This document shows positions 1 to 5,954 of a stretch of DNA of 11,900 bases, one piece after another; positions within the stretch are counted from its first letter, which is position 1; each line of letters opens with the position of its first letter. The notes below the pieces were generated by a model. It was given only the letters and a program-made list of their open reading frames with translations. It did no database searches and was not told the DNA's origin. Source of the stretch: Spirochaetaceae bacterium (GTDB lineage Bacteria; Spirochaetota; Spirochaetia; Treponematales; Breznakiellaceae); NCBI GenBank assembly GCA_031280705.1, contig JAITGJ010000172.1, forward strand, positions 1 through 11,900, given 5' to 3'. A program made the translations under genes and the position numbers.

Positions 1-855
1 TGCTGTCCGGCCTGGGTCGATTATATGGAAAAATACTTCGCGGACTTTATCCCGAATTTTTCCACCGCCAAAAGTCCCCAGCAGGAAATGGGCGCGATGA
101 TCAAGGCGTATTGGGCCGCAAAGGCCGGGCTGGATCCCGCCAAAGTGTATTCGGTCTCCATCATGCCCTGTACCGCGAAAAAGTGGGAAGCCAAACGCGG
201 CAAGGATATGGAAAGCGCCGGATACGGCCCGGACGTGGACATCTCCATCACCACCCGGGAGCTTGCCCGGATGATCAAGCAGGCGGGCATCGACATCAAT
301 TCGCTTCCCGACGAGGACGCGGATAACCCGCTGGGACCCTATACCGGCGCGGGCACCATTTTCGGGGCCACCGGCGGCGTCATGGAAGCGGCGGTACGGA
401 GCGCGTACTTTCTCATTACCAAAAAGGAACTGGGCGATGTGAACCTTGTTCCCGCGCGGGGACTTGAAGGCGTCAAGGAAGCCGAAGTCGATTTCGACGG
501 GACCAAAATCCGTATCGCCGTGGCCCACCAGATGGGGAATATCGCCGAAGTGCTCAACCGGATTCGTGCGGCCCGTGACGCGGGCAGGGAAACGCCGTAT
601 CACTTTGTTGAAGTGATGGCCTGCCGGGGCGGCTGCGTTTCCGGCGGCGGCCAGCCCTACGGTGCAACCGATGAGGTACGAAACGCCCGCGCAAAAGGTC
701 TGTATCAGGATGACGAGCAGAGTAAATTCCGCTGCTCCCACCAGAACCCCTTCATCAAGCAGGTGTACGACGAATTCCTGGGCGAGCCGAACGGGCACAA
801 GGCACATGAACTGCTCCACACCCACTATGTGGCGCGGCCTACCTACATAAAGTAA
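1..855 (+). CDS. hydA: [FeFe] hydrogenase, catalytic C-terminal part (5' end outside window)
   Basis: This is the H-cluster domain of an iron-only hydrogenase, which interconverts H2 with protons and electrons, usually with ferredoxin or NAD(P)H as partner. The frame is open from base 1, so the start and any N-terminal FeS domains are missing; 284 residues remain. The first visible residues are CCPAW, the end of the TSCCPxW motif (L1). MPCTAKKWE (L2) has its Cys at visible residue 57. MACRGGCVSGGGQP (L3) has Cys at residues 208 and 212. All four expected H-cluster cysteines are therefore present, plus the preceding Cys that relays protons in clostridial enzymes. The SPQQ segment and the FGATGGVMEAAVR stretch are also typical of group A enzymes. 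The last ~45 residues (FRCSHQNPFIKQVYDEFLG onward) are the 'iron hydrogenase small subunit' segment fused at the C-terminus. The gene ends in TAA. Its redox partner cannot be told from this fragment. Confidence 0.96.
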   Translation, partial: CCPAWVDYMEKYFADFIPNFSTAKSPQQEMGAMIKAYWAAKAGLDPAKVYSVSIMPCTAKKWEAKRGKDMESAGYGPDVDISITTRELARMIKQAGIDINSLPDEDADNPLGPYTGAGTIFGATGGVMEAAVRSAYFLITKKELGDVNLVPARGLEGVKEAEVDFDGTKIRIAVAHQMGNIAEVLNRIRAARDAGRETPYHFVEVMACRGGCVSGGGQPYGATDEVRNARAKGLYQDDEQSKFRCSHQNPFIKQVYDEFLGEPNGHKAHELLHTHYVARPTYIK

Positions 856-867
856 CATCCGGACGGC

Positions 868-914
868 GGGGCGCTTCCCGCGAAAACGGGCATATCCCGC
901 CATGGAAGCGCCCC
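868..914 (+). repeat. Perfect 11-bp inverted repeat after the hydrogenase gene
   Basis: GGGGCGCTTCC (868-878) is exactly complementary to GGAAGCGCCCC (904-914). The 25-base loop can itself fold through CGGG (887-890) and CCCG (896-899). It begins 12 bases after the hydrogenase stop codon, so it fits a 3'-end mRNA structure. No T-run follows directly, so it is probably not a complete terminator on its own. Confidence 0.6.
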
Positions 915-921
915 CCCGTTA

Positions 922-957
922 CCGTCCCGGCGCGCCTGTGCGCCGGGACGGCGGTTT
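922..957 (+). terminator. Likely intrinsic terminator of the hydrogenase transcript
   Basis: CCGTCCCGGCGC (922-933) and GCGCCGGGACGG (940-951) form a perfect 12-bp, almost all G/C stem with a 6-base loop. A short, weak T stretch follows (GGTTTCTGGTTG). It lies between the hydrogenase stop and the ribosome binding site of the next gene. The strong stem favours termination; the poor U-tract makes partial read-through into the DUF1697 gene possible. Confidence 0.5.
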
Positions 958-1007
958 CTGGTTGTGGGCAAGCCTTCGCAAAATCAGCCGTCAAAAAAGG
1001 AGACAAC

Positions 1008-1556
1008 ATGGAACGGCGCCGGTATCTTGCGTTATTGCGCGGCATCAATGTAGGCGGAAACAACATCATCAAAATGGACGCGCTCAAAAATCTGTTTGAA
1101 GAAGCGGGCTTTACCGGCGCCGCAACCTATATTCAAAGCGGAAACGTCATGTTTACCGCGGCGGAAAACAGTAAAACAAAAATAGCGGAAAAGATGGAAA
1201 CAGCGCTGTACAAAAAACTGGGAAACAAAATAACGGCCGCACTGTTGACGTTTCCTGAATTAAAACGGATCATCGAAAAAAAACCGAAAGACTTTGGCGA
1301 AGAGGCGGACACGTACAAATACGATGTAATATTTCTGATTGAACCGCTCAGGGCACGGGACGCGGCAGGAGAGCTGAGAACACGGGAGGGCGTTGATGAA
1401 AAGTACGAAGGGGAACAAGTGCTCTATATACGGCGGTTGACAAGCAGCCTCTCCAAAAGTTATTTCTCAAAGGTAGCCCTTTCTTCGATATATCCAAACA
1501 TAACGATACGGAACTGGAACACCACAAAAAAACTGTTTGAGATCATGGACGCTTGA
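1008..1556 (+). CDS. DUF1697 family protein
   Basis: This is a 182-residue protein of the DUF1697 family, whose biochemical role is not established. Family marks are clear: the N-terminal LLRGINVGGNNIIKM, the TYIQSGNVMF segment at about residues 40-50, and the C-terminal ITIRNWNTTKKLFEIM. The length is normal for the family and the protein looks complete. It has no signal peptide or membrane segment, so it should be cytoplasmic. The start is set by AAGGAG at 997-1002, five bases before the ATG. It follows the hydrogenase in the same direction, but two hairpins separate them, so it may be transcribed separately or by read-through. Its base composition is unlike its neighbours: I count 76 G/C in the 180 bases 1141-1320 (42%), with many AAA and ACA codons, against about 70% in part of the neighbouring methyltransferase gene. 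This suggests recent acquisition. Function unknown. Confidence 0.93.
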   Translation: MERRRYLALLRGINVGGNNIIKMDALKNLFEEAGFTGAATYIQSGNVMFTAAENSKTKIAEKMETALYKKLGNKITAALLTFPELKRIIEKKPKDFGEEADTYKYDVIFLIEPLRARDAAGELRTREGVDEKYEGEQVLYIRRLTSSLSKSYFSKVALSSIYPNITIRNWNTTKKLFEIMDA

Positions 1557-1592
1557 TAACTCCGCCGGTTCCTGAACAAGCCTTCATCAAAG

Positions 1593-1624
1593 ACGCCGCC
1601 GTACCGGCATCGTAAGCGCGGCGT
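1593..1624 (-). terminator. Possible terminator between convergent genes
   Basis: ACGCCGC (1593-1599) and GCGGCGT (1618-1624) form a 7-bp stem with an 18-base loop, in the 106-base gap between the converging DUF1697 and methyltransferase genes. On the minus strand only a short CTTTG follows. This is a weak candidate; nothing else is evident in the gap. Confidence 0.22.
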
Positions 1625-1662
1625 ACCTGGACCCATGCGGGCGGAAATTTGCCGGCCAAAAA

Positions 1663-3357
1663 TCAGCGCGCAATGCCGTCAGCGGCGGAATACCAAAGCG
1701 TACCGGCGCGGGGGCAGTGTTCCCGTATCCATGCGTAAACGGCGGAAAAATGTTCCGCCGCCGCGCCGCGCGCGGGATAGAATACCATATCTTCCACCGG
1801 AAAACCCGCGCCGGCAAGAAGATTATAGACATAACGGGCCGCGGCGATTTGCCGTTCTTCCCCGCCGGGGCCGTTTTCTCCCGGCAGCGCCGCCGCCGCC
1901 GCCGCGCCCCAGGCCCGCACATCCTTTGCCCGGCGGAGCAGTTCGGCGCCGCCGTCTTTCGCGGCGTCTTCAATGCTGAAGTCTCCCGTAAAAAGGGCGG
2001 CGAGCGGCTTTCCCGTAACGCATTTTATTGCCGCTTCGGTAATATCCCAGCGGGGACATTCGATCAGAAAAGGTTTCGCGGCAACGCACGGATGTACCAG
2101 CGCCGTATTGACAAGGCCGGCGATAGAGCCAGTGTCGCCGGGAAAGGCGTCATCAACCGCGATAACGATAACCTCATCTCCGCGTTCGGCAGCGGACGCA
2201 AGCATTTCCACCGCGCCGTCAAAATTACCTTCTTTAATCAATGTGATGAATGTCCTGTTTTCTTCCGGCGCGGCAGGACCGCCGCCCCGAAGCGGTTCCG
2301 TGCGGGCGGCGTCTACCGTAAAGGCTTCGCGCCCCGCAAAAACCGCGTTCCGCGCGCGGACAGGAATATGCCGGGGCCGGTATTTTTCCGCCCGCGCGGC
2401 GATTTCCACAATATGATCCGGCGTCGAACCGCAGCAGCCCCCGGCAATATTAACAAGGCCCTCCGTAAAAAACGCCTCGACATGATCGCCCATAAGGCGC
2501 GGCGTTTCGTCGTATACGCCGGATGTACCGGGAAGGCCCGCGTTGGGATAGGCGCTGACAAGACACGGCAGGGCGGCAAGGCGGCGGAGAGGCTCAAGCA
2601 TTTTTTCCGCGCCAAAAGAACAGTTAAACCCCAGTGCCCACAGGTCCGCGTGGAGCGTGGCCGCGATAAACGCCTCGATACTTTCGCCGGAAAGGAGCCG
2701 CGCCGGCGCGCCGGTAATGGTGGCGGAAAGCATCAAGGGAATATCTTCCCTCCGTTCGGCGCACAGACGGTTTACCGCGGCAATGGCGGCTTTGGCGTTG
2801 AGCGTATCGAAACAGGTTTCCGCGAGCAGTATGTCCGCGCCGCCGTCGAGGAGTCCCCGGACATTATCGTAATAGGCCGCTTCCAGAAGATCCCAGGTGA
2901 TAGCGCGTTTTTCAGGATGGTCAAAATCGGGCGGCATACTGCCGCTCTTGTTTGTGGGGCCGATGCTCCCCGCCACAAAGCGGGGTTTTTCCGGCGTGGA
3001 AAACCGGCCGGCCGCTTCACGGGCAATCCGCGCGGCGGCGCGGCTGATTTCGTAGGCCGCATCCGCAAGGCCGTAATCGGCAAGAGAAACCGCCGTGGCG
3101 TTCAAACTGCACGTTTCGATAATGTCCGCGCCCGCGGCGAGATACGCGGCGTGAATTTCCGCGATAACGCCGGGCCGGGTCAAACAGAGAACATCGTTCA
3201 TCCCCGCAAGATTTTGGGGATGATCCGCAAAGCGGCTCCCGCGAAATTCCGCCTCCGTGAGGCGGTACGTCTGCACCATAGTCCCCATCGCCCCGTCAAG
3301 CACGATGATGCGCTCGCGGGCAATCGCATCCAGCCGTTCCCTGTTCATGCGATCCAT
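1663..3357 (-). CDS. MetH-like homocysteine S-methyltransferase with degenerate pterin-binding module, no cobalamin domain
   Basis: This 564-residue protein matches the first two modules of cobalamin-dependent methionine synthase. Residues ~10-325 are the homocysteine-binding barrel: LDGAMGTM at 20-27, ADYGL at ~93-97, and the zinc ligands Cys246 (GFNCSFG) and Cys308-Cys309 (GGCCGSTP), so homocysteine activation looks intact. Residues ~368-564 align with the folate (pterin-binding) module through ITLIKEGNFDGAVEML and AAIKCVTGK. However, the GERTNxTGS strand is absent, the usual IDSSxW reads IECPRW, and the usual NSIS reads ALFTG. The protein stops where the SGGVSN segment should be, about 60 residues short of the normal module end. 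No B12-binding or activation domain follows in the window. The inferred role is methylation of homocysteine to methionine using a methyl donor carried by another protein. M1 lies inside a TATAAT box and neither M1 nor M4 (ATG 3346-3348) has a Shine-Dalgarno, so M4 is a real alternative start. Confidence 0.88.
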   Translation of the reverse strand: MDRMNRERLDAIARERIIVLDGAMGTMVQTYRLTEAEFRGSRFADHPQNLAGMNDVLCLTRPGVIAEIHAAYLAAGADIIETCSLNATAVSLADYGLADAAYEISRAAARIAREAAGRFSTPEKPRFVAGSIGPTNKSGSMPPDFDHPEKRAITWDLLEAAYYDNVRGLLDGGADILLAETCFDTLNAKAAIAAVNRLCAERREDIPLMLSATITGAPARLLSGESIEAFIAATLHADLWALGFNCSFGAEKMLEPLRRLAALPCLVSAYPNAGLPGTSGVYDETPRLMGDHVEAFFTEGLVNIAGGCCGSTPDHIVEIAARAEKYRPRHIPVRARNAVFAGREAFTVDAARTEPLRGGGPAAPEENRTFITLIKEGNFDGAVEMLASAAERGDEVIVIAVDDAFPGDTGSIAGLVNTALVHPCVAAKPFLIECPRWDITEAAIKCVTGKPLAALFTGDFSIEDAAKDGGAELLRRAKDVRAWGAAAAAALPGENGPGGEERQIAAARYVYNLLAGAGFPVEDMVFYPARGAAAEHFSAVYAWIREHCPRAGTLWYSAADGIAR

Positions 3358-3361
3358 TATA
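3356..3361 (-). promoter_or_regulatory. -10 box overlapping the methyltransferase start codon
   Basis: On the minus strand the sequence is TATAATGGATCGCATG. The consensus -10 hexamer contains the AT of the first ATG. Seven bases separate it from the A of the second in-frame ATG (3348), which is the normal -10 to +1 distance. If used, the mRNA would begin at M4 and be leaderless. No convincing -35 element lies 16-18 bases upstream, so this rests on one hexamer and its spacing. Confidence 0.35.
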
Positions 3362-3515
3362 CCGGATGGAACAATGCGCGATAATACCCCGTATCACCGT
3401 TTCGGCGCACCGGGAAAAGGAACACACCGGCAAGGGGACAAGCGGCGCCGGATCAAACACGCCGCCCTCCCCGGCCGCCCTGCCCTGCCGGGCCACACAT
3501 GCGGATTGCGGGCAG

Positions 3516-3544
3516 TTGACAGAGAAAAGCCGCCATGATAAGGT
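3516..3544 (+). promoter_or_regulatory. Promoter of the tRNA-Pro gene
   Basis: There is a perfect TTGACA at 3516-3521, then a 17-base spacer, then TAAGGT at 3539-3544. TGA directly before the hexamer provides an extended -10 (TGn). Transcription would start near 3551, leaving a 5' leader of about 17 bases for RNase P to remove before the tRNA begins at 3568. The remainder of the 210-base gap (3358-3515) shows nothing I can name. Confidence 0.68.
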
Positions 3545-3567
3545 AGTTCCGGCGGCGAGAAACAGGC

Positions 3568-3641
3568 CGGGCAATAGCGCAGTTGGTTAGCGTACAAGTC
3601 TGGGGGACTTGGGGTCCCCGGTTCGAATCCGGGTTGCCCGA
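3568..3641 (+). tRNA. tRNA-Pro (anticodon GGG)
   Basis: A full cloverleaf of 74 nt folds without mismatch. The acceptor CGGGCAA (3568-3574) pairs with TTGCCCG (3634-3640), with discriminator A at 3641. The D arm has AGTTGGTTA in its loop. The anticodon stem CAAGT/ACTTG encloses loop CTGGGGG, giving anticodon GGG followed by G37. The T arm is CCCGG-TTCGAAT-CCGGG. C1-G72 with A73 is the bacterial proline identity, which agrees with the anticodon; this tRNA reads CCC (and CCU by wobble). The next bases are CC then G, so a full 3' CCA is not encoded and must be added by nucleotidyltransferase. Confidence 0.97.
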
Positions 3642-3665
3642 CCGGTTTCTTGCTCTGTCCACGCC

Positions 3666-3679
3666 GGGGGGGGGGGGGG
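3666..3679 (+). repeat. Homopolymeric run of 14 G
   Basis: Fourteen consecutive G occupy 3666-3679, 24 bases after the tRNA and about 80 bases before the putative -10 of the downstream lipoprotein gene. Such tracts change length readily by slipped-strand mispairing. In Treponema pallidum, poly-G tracts upstream of genes are known to vary and to alter transcription. Whether this one regulates anything is inference. Confidence 0.9.
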
Positions 3680-3682
3680 ATT

Positions 3683-3702
3683 CCCCATTCAACAAGATGG
3701 GG
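3683..3702 (+). repeat. Short hairpin next to the poly-G run
   Basis: CCCCAT (3683-3688) pairs with ATGGGG (3697-3702) around an 8-base loop; T3682-A3703 extends it by one pair. The same CCCC could instead pair with the last four G of the poly-G run across a 3-base loop, so the structure may depend on the tract. It may also help end the tRNA transcript, but no T-run follows. Confidence 0.4.
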
Positions 3703-3734
3703 AGATCACCGTATGGTAAAAATCGCTGCGGGGG

Positions 3735-3764
3735 TTTCTTCTGCCGGACCAGCCAAATTATAAT
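3735..3764 (+). promoter_or_regulatory. Putative promoter of the LEA-type lipoprotein gene
   Basis: A consensus TATAAT lies at 3759-3764 in an A/T-rich patch unusual for this window. The best -35 match, TTTCTT at 3735-3740 (18-base spacer), is weak. Transcription would start near 3771 and leave a leader of about 120 bases before the likely start codon. The leader contains TAGGAGA (3786-3792), a good Shine-Dalgarno sequence with no in-frame start at a usable distance. Confidence 0.4.
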
Positions 3765-3894
3765 TTGCCGTTTTTTCCCTCTTCATAGGAGAATTTTTCC
3801 AAACCCGTGTTTTATCGTTAATCTGTGGGAAAAAGAGCGCCCGGCGCGGCGCGTGTGGTTGCGTAAATTCTTTCCTTCGCCGATAATGAATGGT

Positions 3895-4806
3895 ATGAAA
3901 GCAACATCATTCCGCCGTTTGGCATTCCGTTTCACGGCCCTCTTTTTTGCGGGCCTTACCGTCAGTTCCTGCGCGCTCAAGGAAGCCCTCATGCCGGTCC
4001 AGCCCACGCCCGAGGCCAGCCTCAAGTATGAATCCATGGAAGCGCGGGATCCCAATCACCTTTTATTCCTGTTTACGCTTGAAACCGGAAACCCCCGCGA
4101 GGACGCGGCGAAAATCCGCGCCGGAAGCTGGACGCTTATGCTGGACGGCCAGGACCTTACCGCCAGCGCGCAGCTTGTGATTGACGAACTGCTCCCGCCG
4201 GGCGGCAGTCCCCAGGAACGCATTCTCGCAAACAATGAAGCCCGGCAGTTCCCTGCCCGGCTCACCGTCAATATGGAGCAGTTTCTGCGCAATTCCCCGC
4301 CAGAGGCCGGCAGGGAAAGCGAAGTATCGCTCCGGCTGGAAATGACGTATGAGTATCCTTTCTCGTCAAAAATACTGATACACACGCGCTCCAGCGTAAC
4401 GATCCCGCAGGTACGCTCGCCGCAGTTCAGCATACGTTCCATCGGCGTCAAAAAGGCGGAGTTGATCAACACCCGCTTCCTCGTCCGGATCAGCGTAGAC
4501 AACCCGAATGTGTTTCCCGTAGATCTTTCGTCCTTTAATTACGCGCTTTACAACAAGGGCCGCTACTGGGCCGGCGGCAGTAAAAATGACATTCTCCGCG
4601 TGCCCGCCGGAAGTTCCGCGGAAACGGATCTTTCCCTGGTGATGAATTTTATCAACATGGGGCGGGGCCTTTTGGATGAAGTAATTGATATGCGGCAGGT
4701 GGATTACCGCTTTGCCGGAACCGCGGTAGTGGACACGGGGCTTGCGTATCTGCCCCGTTTCCAGTGGGCTTACGATCAATCCGGGCGTTCACCCGTTACG
4801 GAATAA
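3895..4806 (+). CDS. LEA type 2 family lipoprotein
   Basis: This is a predicted lipoprotein of 303 residues. The N-terminus has a basic stretch (K2, R7, R8, R12), a hydrophobic core (FTALFFAGLTV) and lipobox TVSSC with Cys26 as the lipidation site; spirochaete lipoboxes commonly have such loose -1 to -4 residues. The mature part is beta-rich. The second half, around IRSIGVKKAELINTRFLVRI and DNPNVFPVDLSSFNYALY, is a clear LEA-2/WHy domain. The first half (about residues 45-150, from YESMEARDPNHLLFLF) looks like a second, more divergent copy. Such proteins are usually anchored in the envelope, but their ligands are unknown. The start is uncertain: neither ATG 3895 nor in-frame ATG 3886 has a Shine-Dalgarno, and the frame is open far upstream through the tRNA. 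I chose 3895 because it gives the most ordinary signal peptide. It converges on epmA. Confidence 0.82.
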   Translation: MKATSFRRLAFRFTALFFAGLTVSSCALKEALMPVQPTPEASLKYESMEARDPNHLLFLFTLETGNPREDAAKIRAGSWTLMLDGQDLTASAQLVIDELLPPGGSPQERILANNEARQFPARLTVNMEQFLRNSPPEAGRESEVSLRLEMTYEYPFSSKILIHTRSSVTIPQVRSPQFSIRSIGVKKAELINTRFLVRISVDNPNVFPVDLSSFNYALYNKGRYWAGGSKNDILRVPAGSSAETDLSLVMNFINMGRGLLDEVIDMRQVDYRFAGTAVVDTGLAYLPRFQWAYDQSGRSPVTE

Positions 4807-4807
4807 C

Positions 4808-4859
4808 GCGGCGGACAGTCCGCATCGCTTTACTATTACATAAGCCCGGACCGCGCCGC
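4808..4859. terminator. Imperfect inverted repeat between convergent genes, possible two-way terminator
   Basis: GCGGCG (4808-4813) pairs with CGCCGC (4854-4859), and TCCG (4819-4822) with CGGA (4847-4850), around a short internal loop. It starts two bases after the lipoprotein stop codon and sits between the ends of two converging genes, where a shared terminator is expected. T-runs are poor on both sides, so confidence is low. Confidence 0.33.
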
Positions 4860-4878
4860 TTTCAAAACGCCCCGCCGT

Positions 4879-5883
4879 TTACGCCTCCATCGGGAAGGGA
4901 AGTACGGCGTCAATGGCGGACCGCCCCGTAAGCGCCATAATCAGCCGGTCCAGCCCCATCGCCACGCCCGAACAGGCGGGAAAGGGACGGCCCTTTCCGT
5001 CCGGCAAAAAAATCTTCCAGTACGCATCATCAAGCCGGTGGGGAACCAGCGCGGTTTTCTGTTTTGCCGCGCCCTCATCTTCAAAATATGCGCGCACCTT
5101 TTCCGCCTCCGTTTCTTCTGAATAACAGTTGGCAAGTTCGATGCCCCGCACATACAGTTCCCACCGTTCGCGGGTTTTTCCGCCGCCGCCCGTTTTTGCA
5201 AGGCAGGGCACAAACGCCGGATAATCAACCAGCGCCACGGGCCGGTCCCGGGGAAGGCGCGGCTCCACCGCGTGAATAAAAATAAGATCGTACAGCGCTG
5301 CCGTATCCAGATAGTCCGCCGGTTCAAGGCCGAGCCGCCTGGCCTCGCCGCCGAGCGCGCCGTTTTCCGCCGCGGCATACAAATCCGCAATTCCCGCGCA
5401 GCGCGCAAACGCTTCCTGCATGGTGATGCGGAGAAAGGGCGGCTCAAGCGGCGCCGTTTCCGCGCCGGGCCAGGGCGCGTTTTCAAGGATAAAGGCGAAC
5501 AGTTCTTCTGTCAGGGAAAGGGAATCCCGGTAATCCGCATCCATGGCGTAATATTCCAGCATGGTAAATTCCGGGCTGTGGAAACGTCCGGCGGATTCCG
5601 TGTTCCTGAAACATTTACAAATCTGAAAAACGCTTTTCCGGTGTTCCGCGATGATACGCTTCATCCACAGTTCCGGGGACGGCACAAGCCAGTACGGCCG
5701 CGCGGTGCGTGTACGGCTTCCCGGCGGGGGGCGGTACGCGGTTTCAAATACCTCAAGGCATGTTTCGGGAATAAGGTCCGGCGCGAGAATGGGCGTATCG
5801 GCCTCAAGCCAGGCACGGGCGGAAAAAAAATCGCGGATACTGCTGCATACGCGGCTCCGGTATTCAAGTAATTCAAGGTCCAT
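4879..5883 (-). CDS. epmA: Elongation factor P beta-lysine ligase (EpmA/GenX type)
   Basis: This 334-residue class II lysyl-tRNA-synthetase-like protein lacks the anticodon-binding domain, the length and layout of EpmA (also called PoxA, YjeA or GenX). EpmA attaches (R)-beta-lysine to a conserved lysine of elongation factor P, which relieves ribosome stalling at consecutive prolines. Motif 1 is around FFSARAWLEADTPIL (residues 19-33). LVPSPELWMKRII is at 66-78. Motif 2 is FQICKCFRNTE through EFTMLEYY (86-112). GIELAN is at 247-252 and motif 3, GVAMGLDRLIMALTG, is at 306-320. After GIELAN this protein has CYSEE where family members usually have G-[FY]-x-E-L, a small deviation near the active site. 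AAGGA seven bases before the ATG fixes the start. It is the last gene of the opp run, 71 bases after oppF. The lysine 2,3-aminomutase partner EpmB is not in the window. Confidence 0.9.
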   Translation of the reverse strand: MDLELLEYRSRVCSSIRDFFSARAWLEADTPILAPDLIPETCLEVFETAYRPPPGSRTRTARPYWLVPSPELWMKRIIAEHRKSVFQICKCFRNTESAGRFHSPEFTMLEYYAMDADYRDSLSLTEELFAFILENAPWPGAETAPLEPPFLRITMQEAFARCAGIADLYAAAENGALGGEARRLGLEPADYLDTAALYDLIFIHAVEPRLPRDRPVALVDYPAFVPCLAKTGGGGKTRERWELYVRGIELANCYSEETEAEKVRAYFEDEGAAKQKTALVPHRLDDAYWKIFLPDGKGRPFPACSGVAMGLDRLIMALTGRSAIDAVLPFPMEA

Positions 5884-5954
5884 GCGTTTTCCTTTTGATG
5901 TGGAGTTGTGGGGGACATCCGAAAGGCGAAAAATTCACTGCCGCGCCGTTTTGT

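Noticed and set aside
1546..1665. Read-through of the methyltransferase TGA (selenocysteine or programmed stop) to extend the protein
   Set aside because: The in-frame continuation is under 40 residues, does not resemble the missing part of the folate module, and runs to the end of the convergent DUF1697 gene.
1717..3384. Long plus-strand open frame (555 codons) opposite the methyltransferase gene
   Set aside because: Its translation is rich in Arg, Gly and Lys with no recognisable domain. The minus-strand frame shows a full Hcy-methyltransferase pattern. It is a high-GC shadow.
3583..3894. N-terminal extension of the lipoprotein frame back into the tRNA gene
   Set aside because: It would start inside the tRNA, run through the poly-G tract and bury the signal peptide and lipobox in mid-protein.
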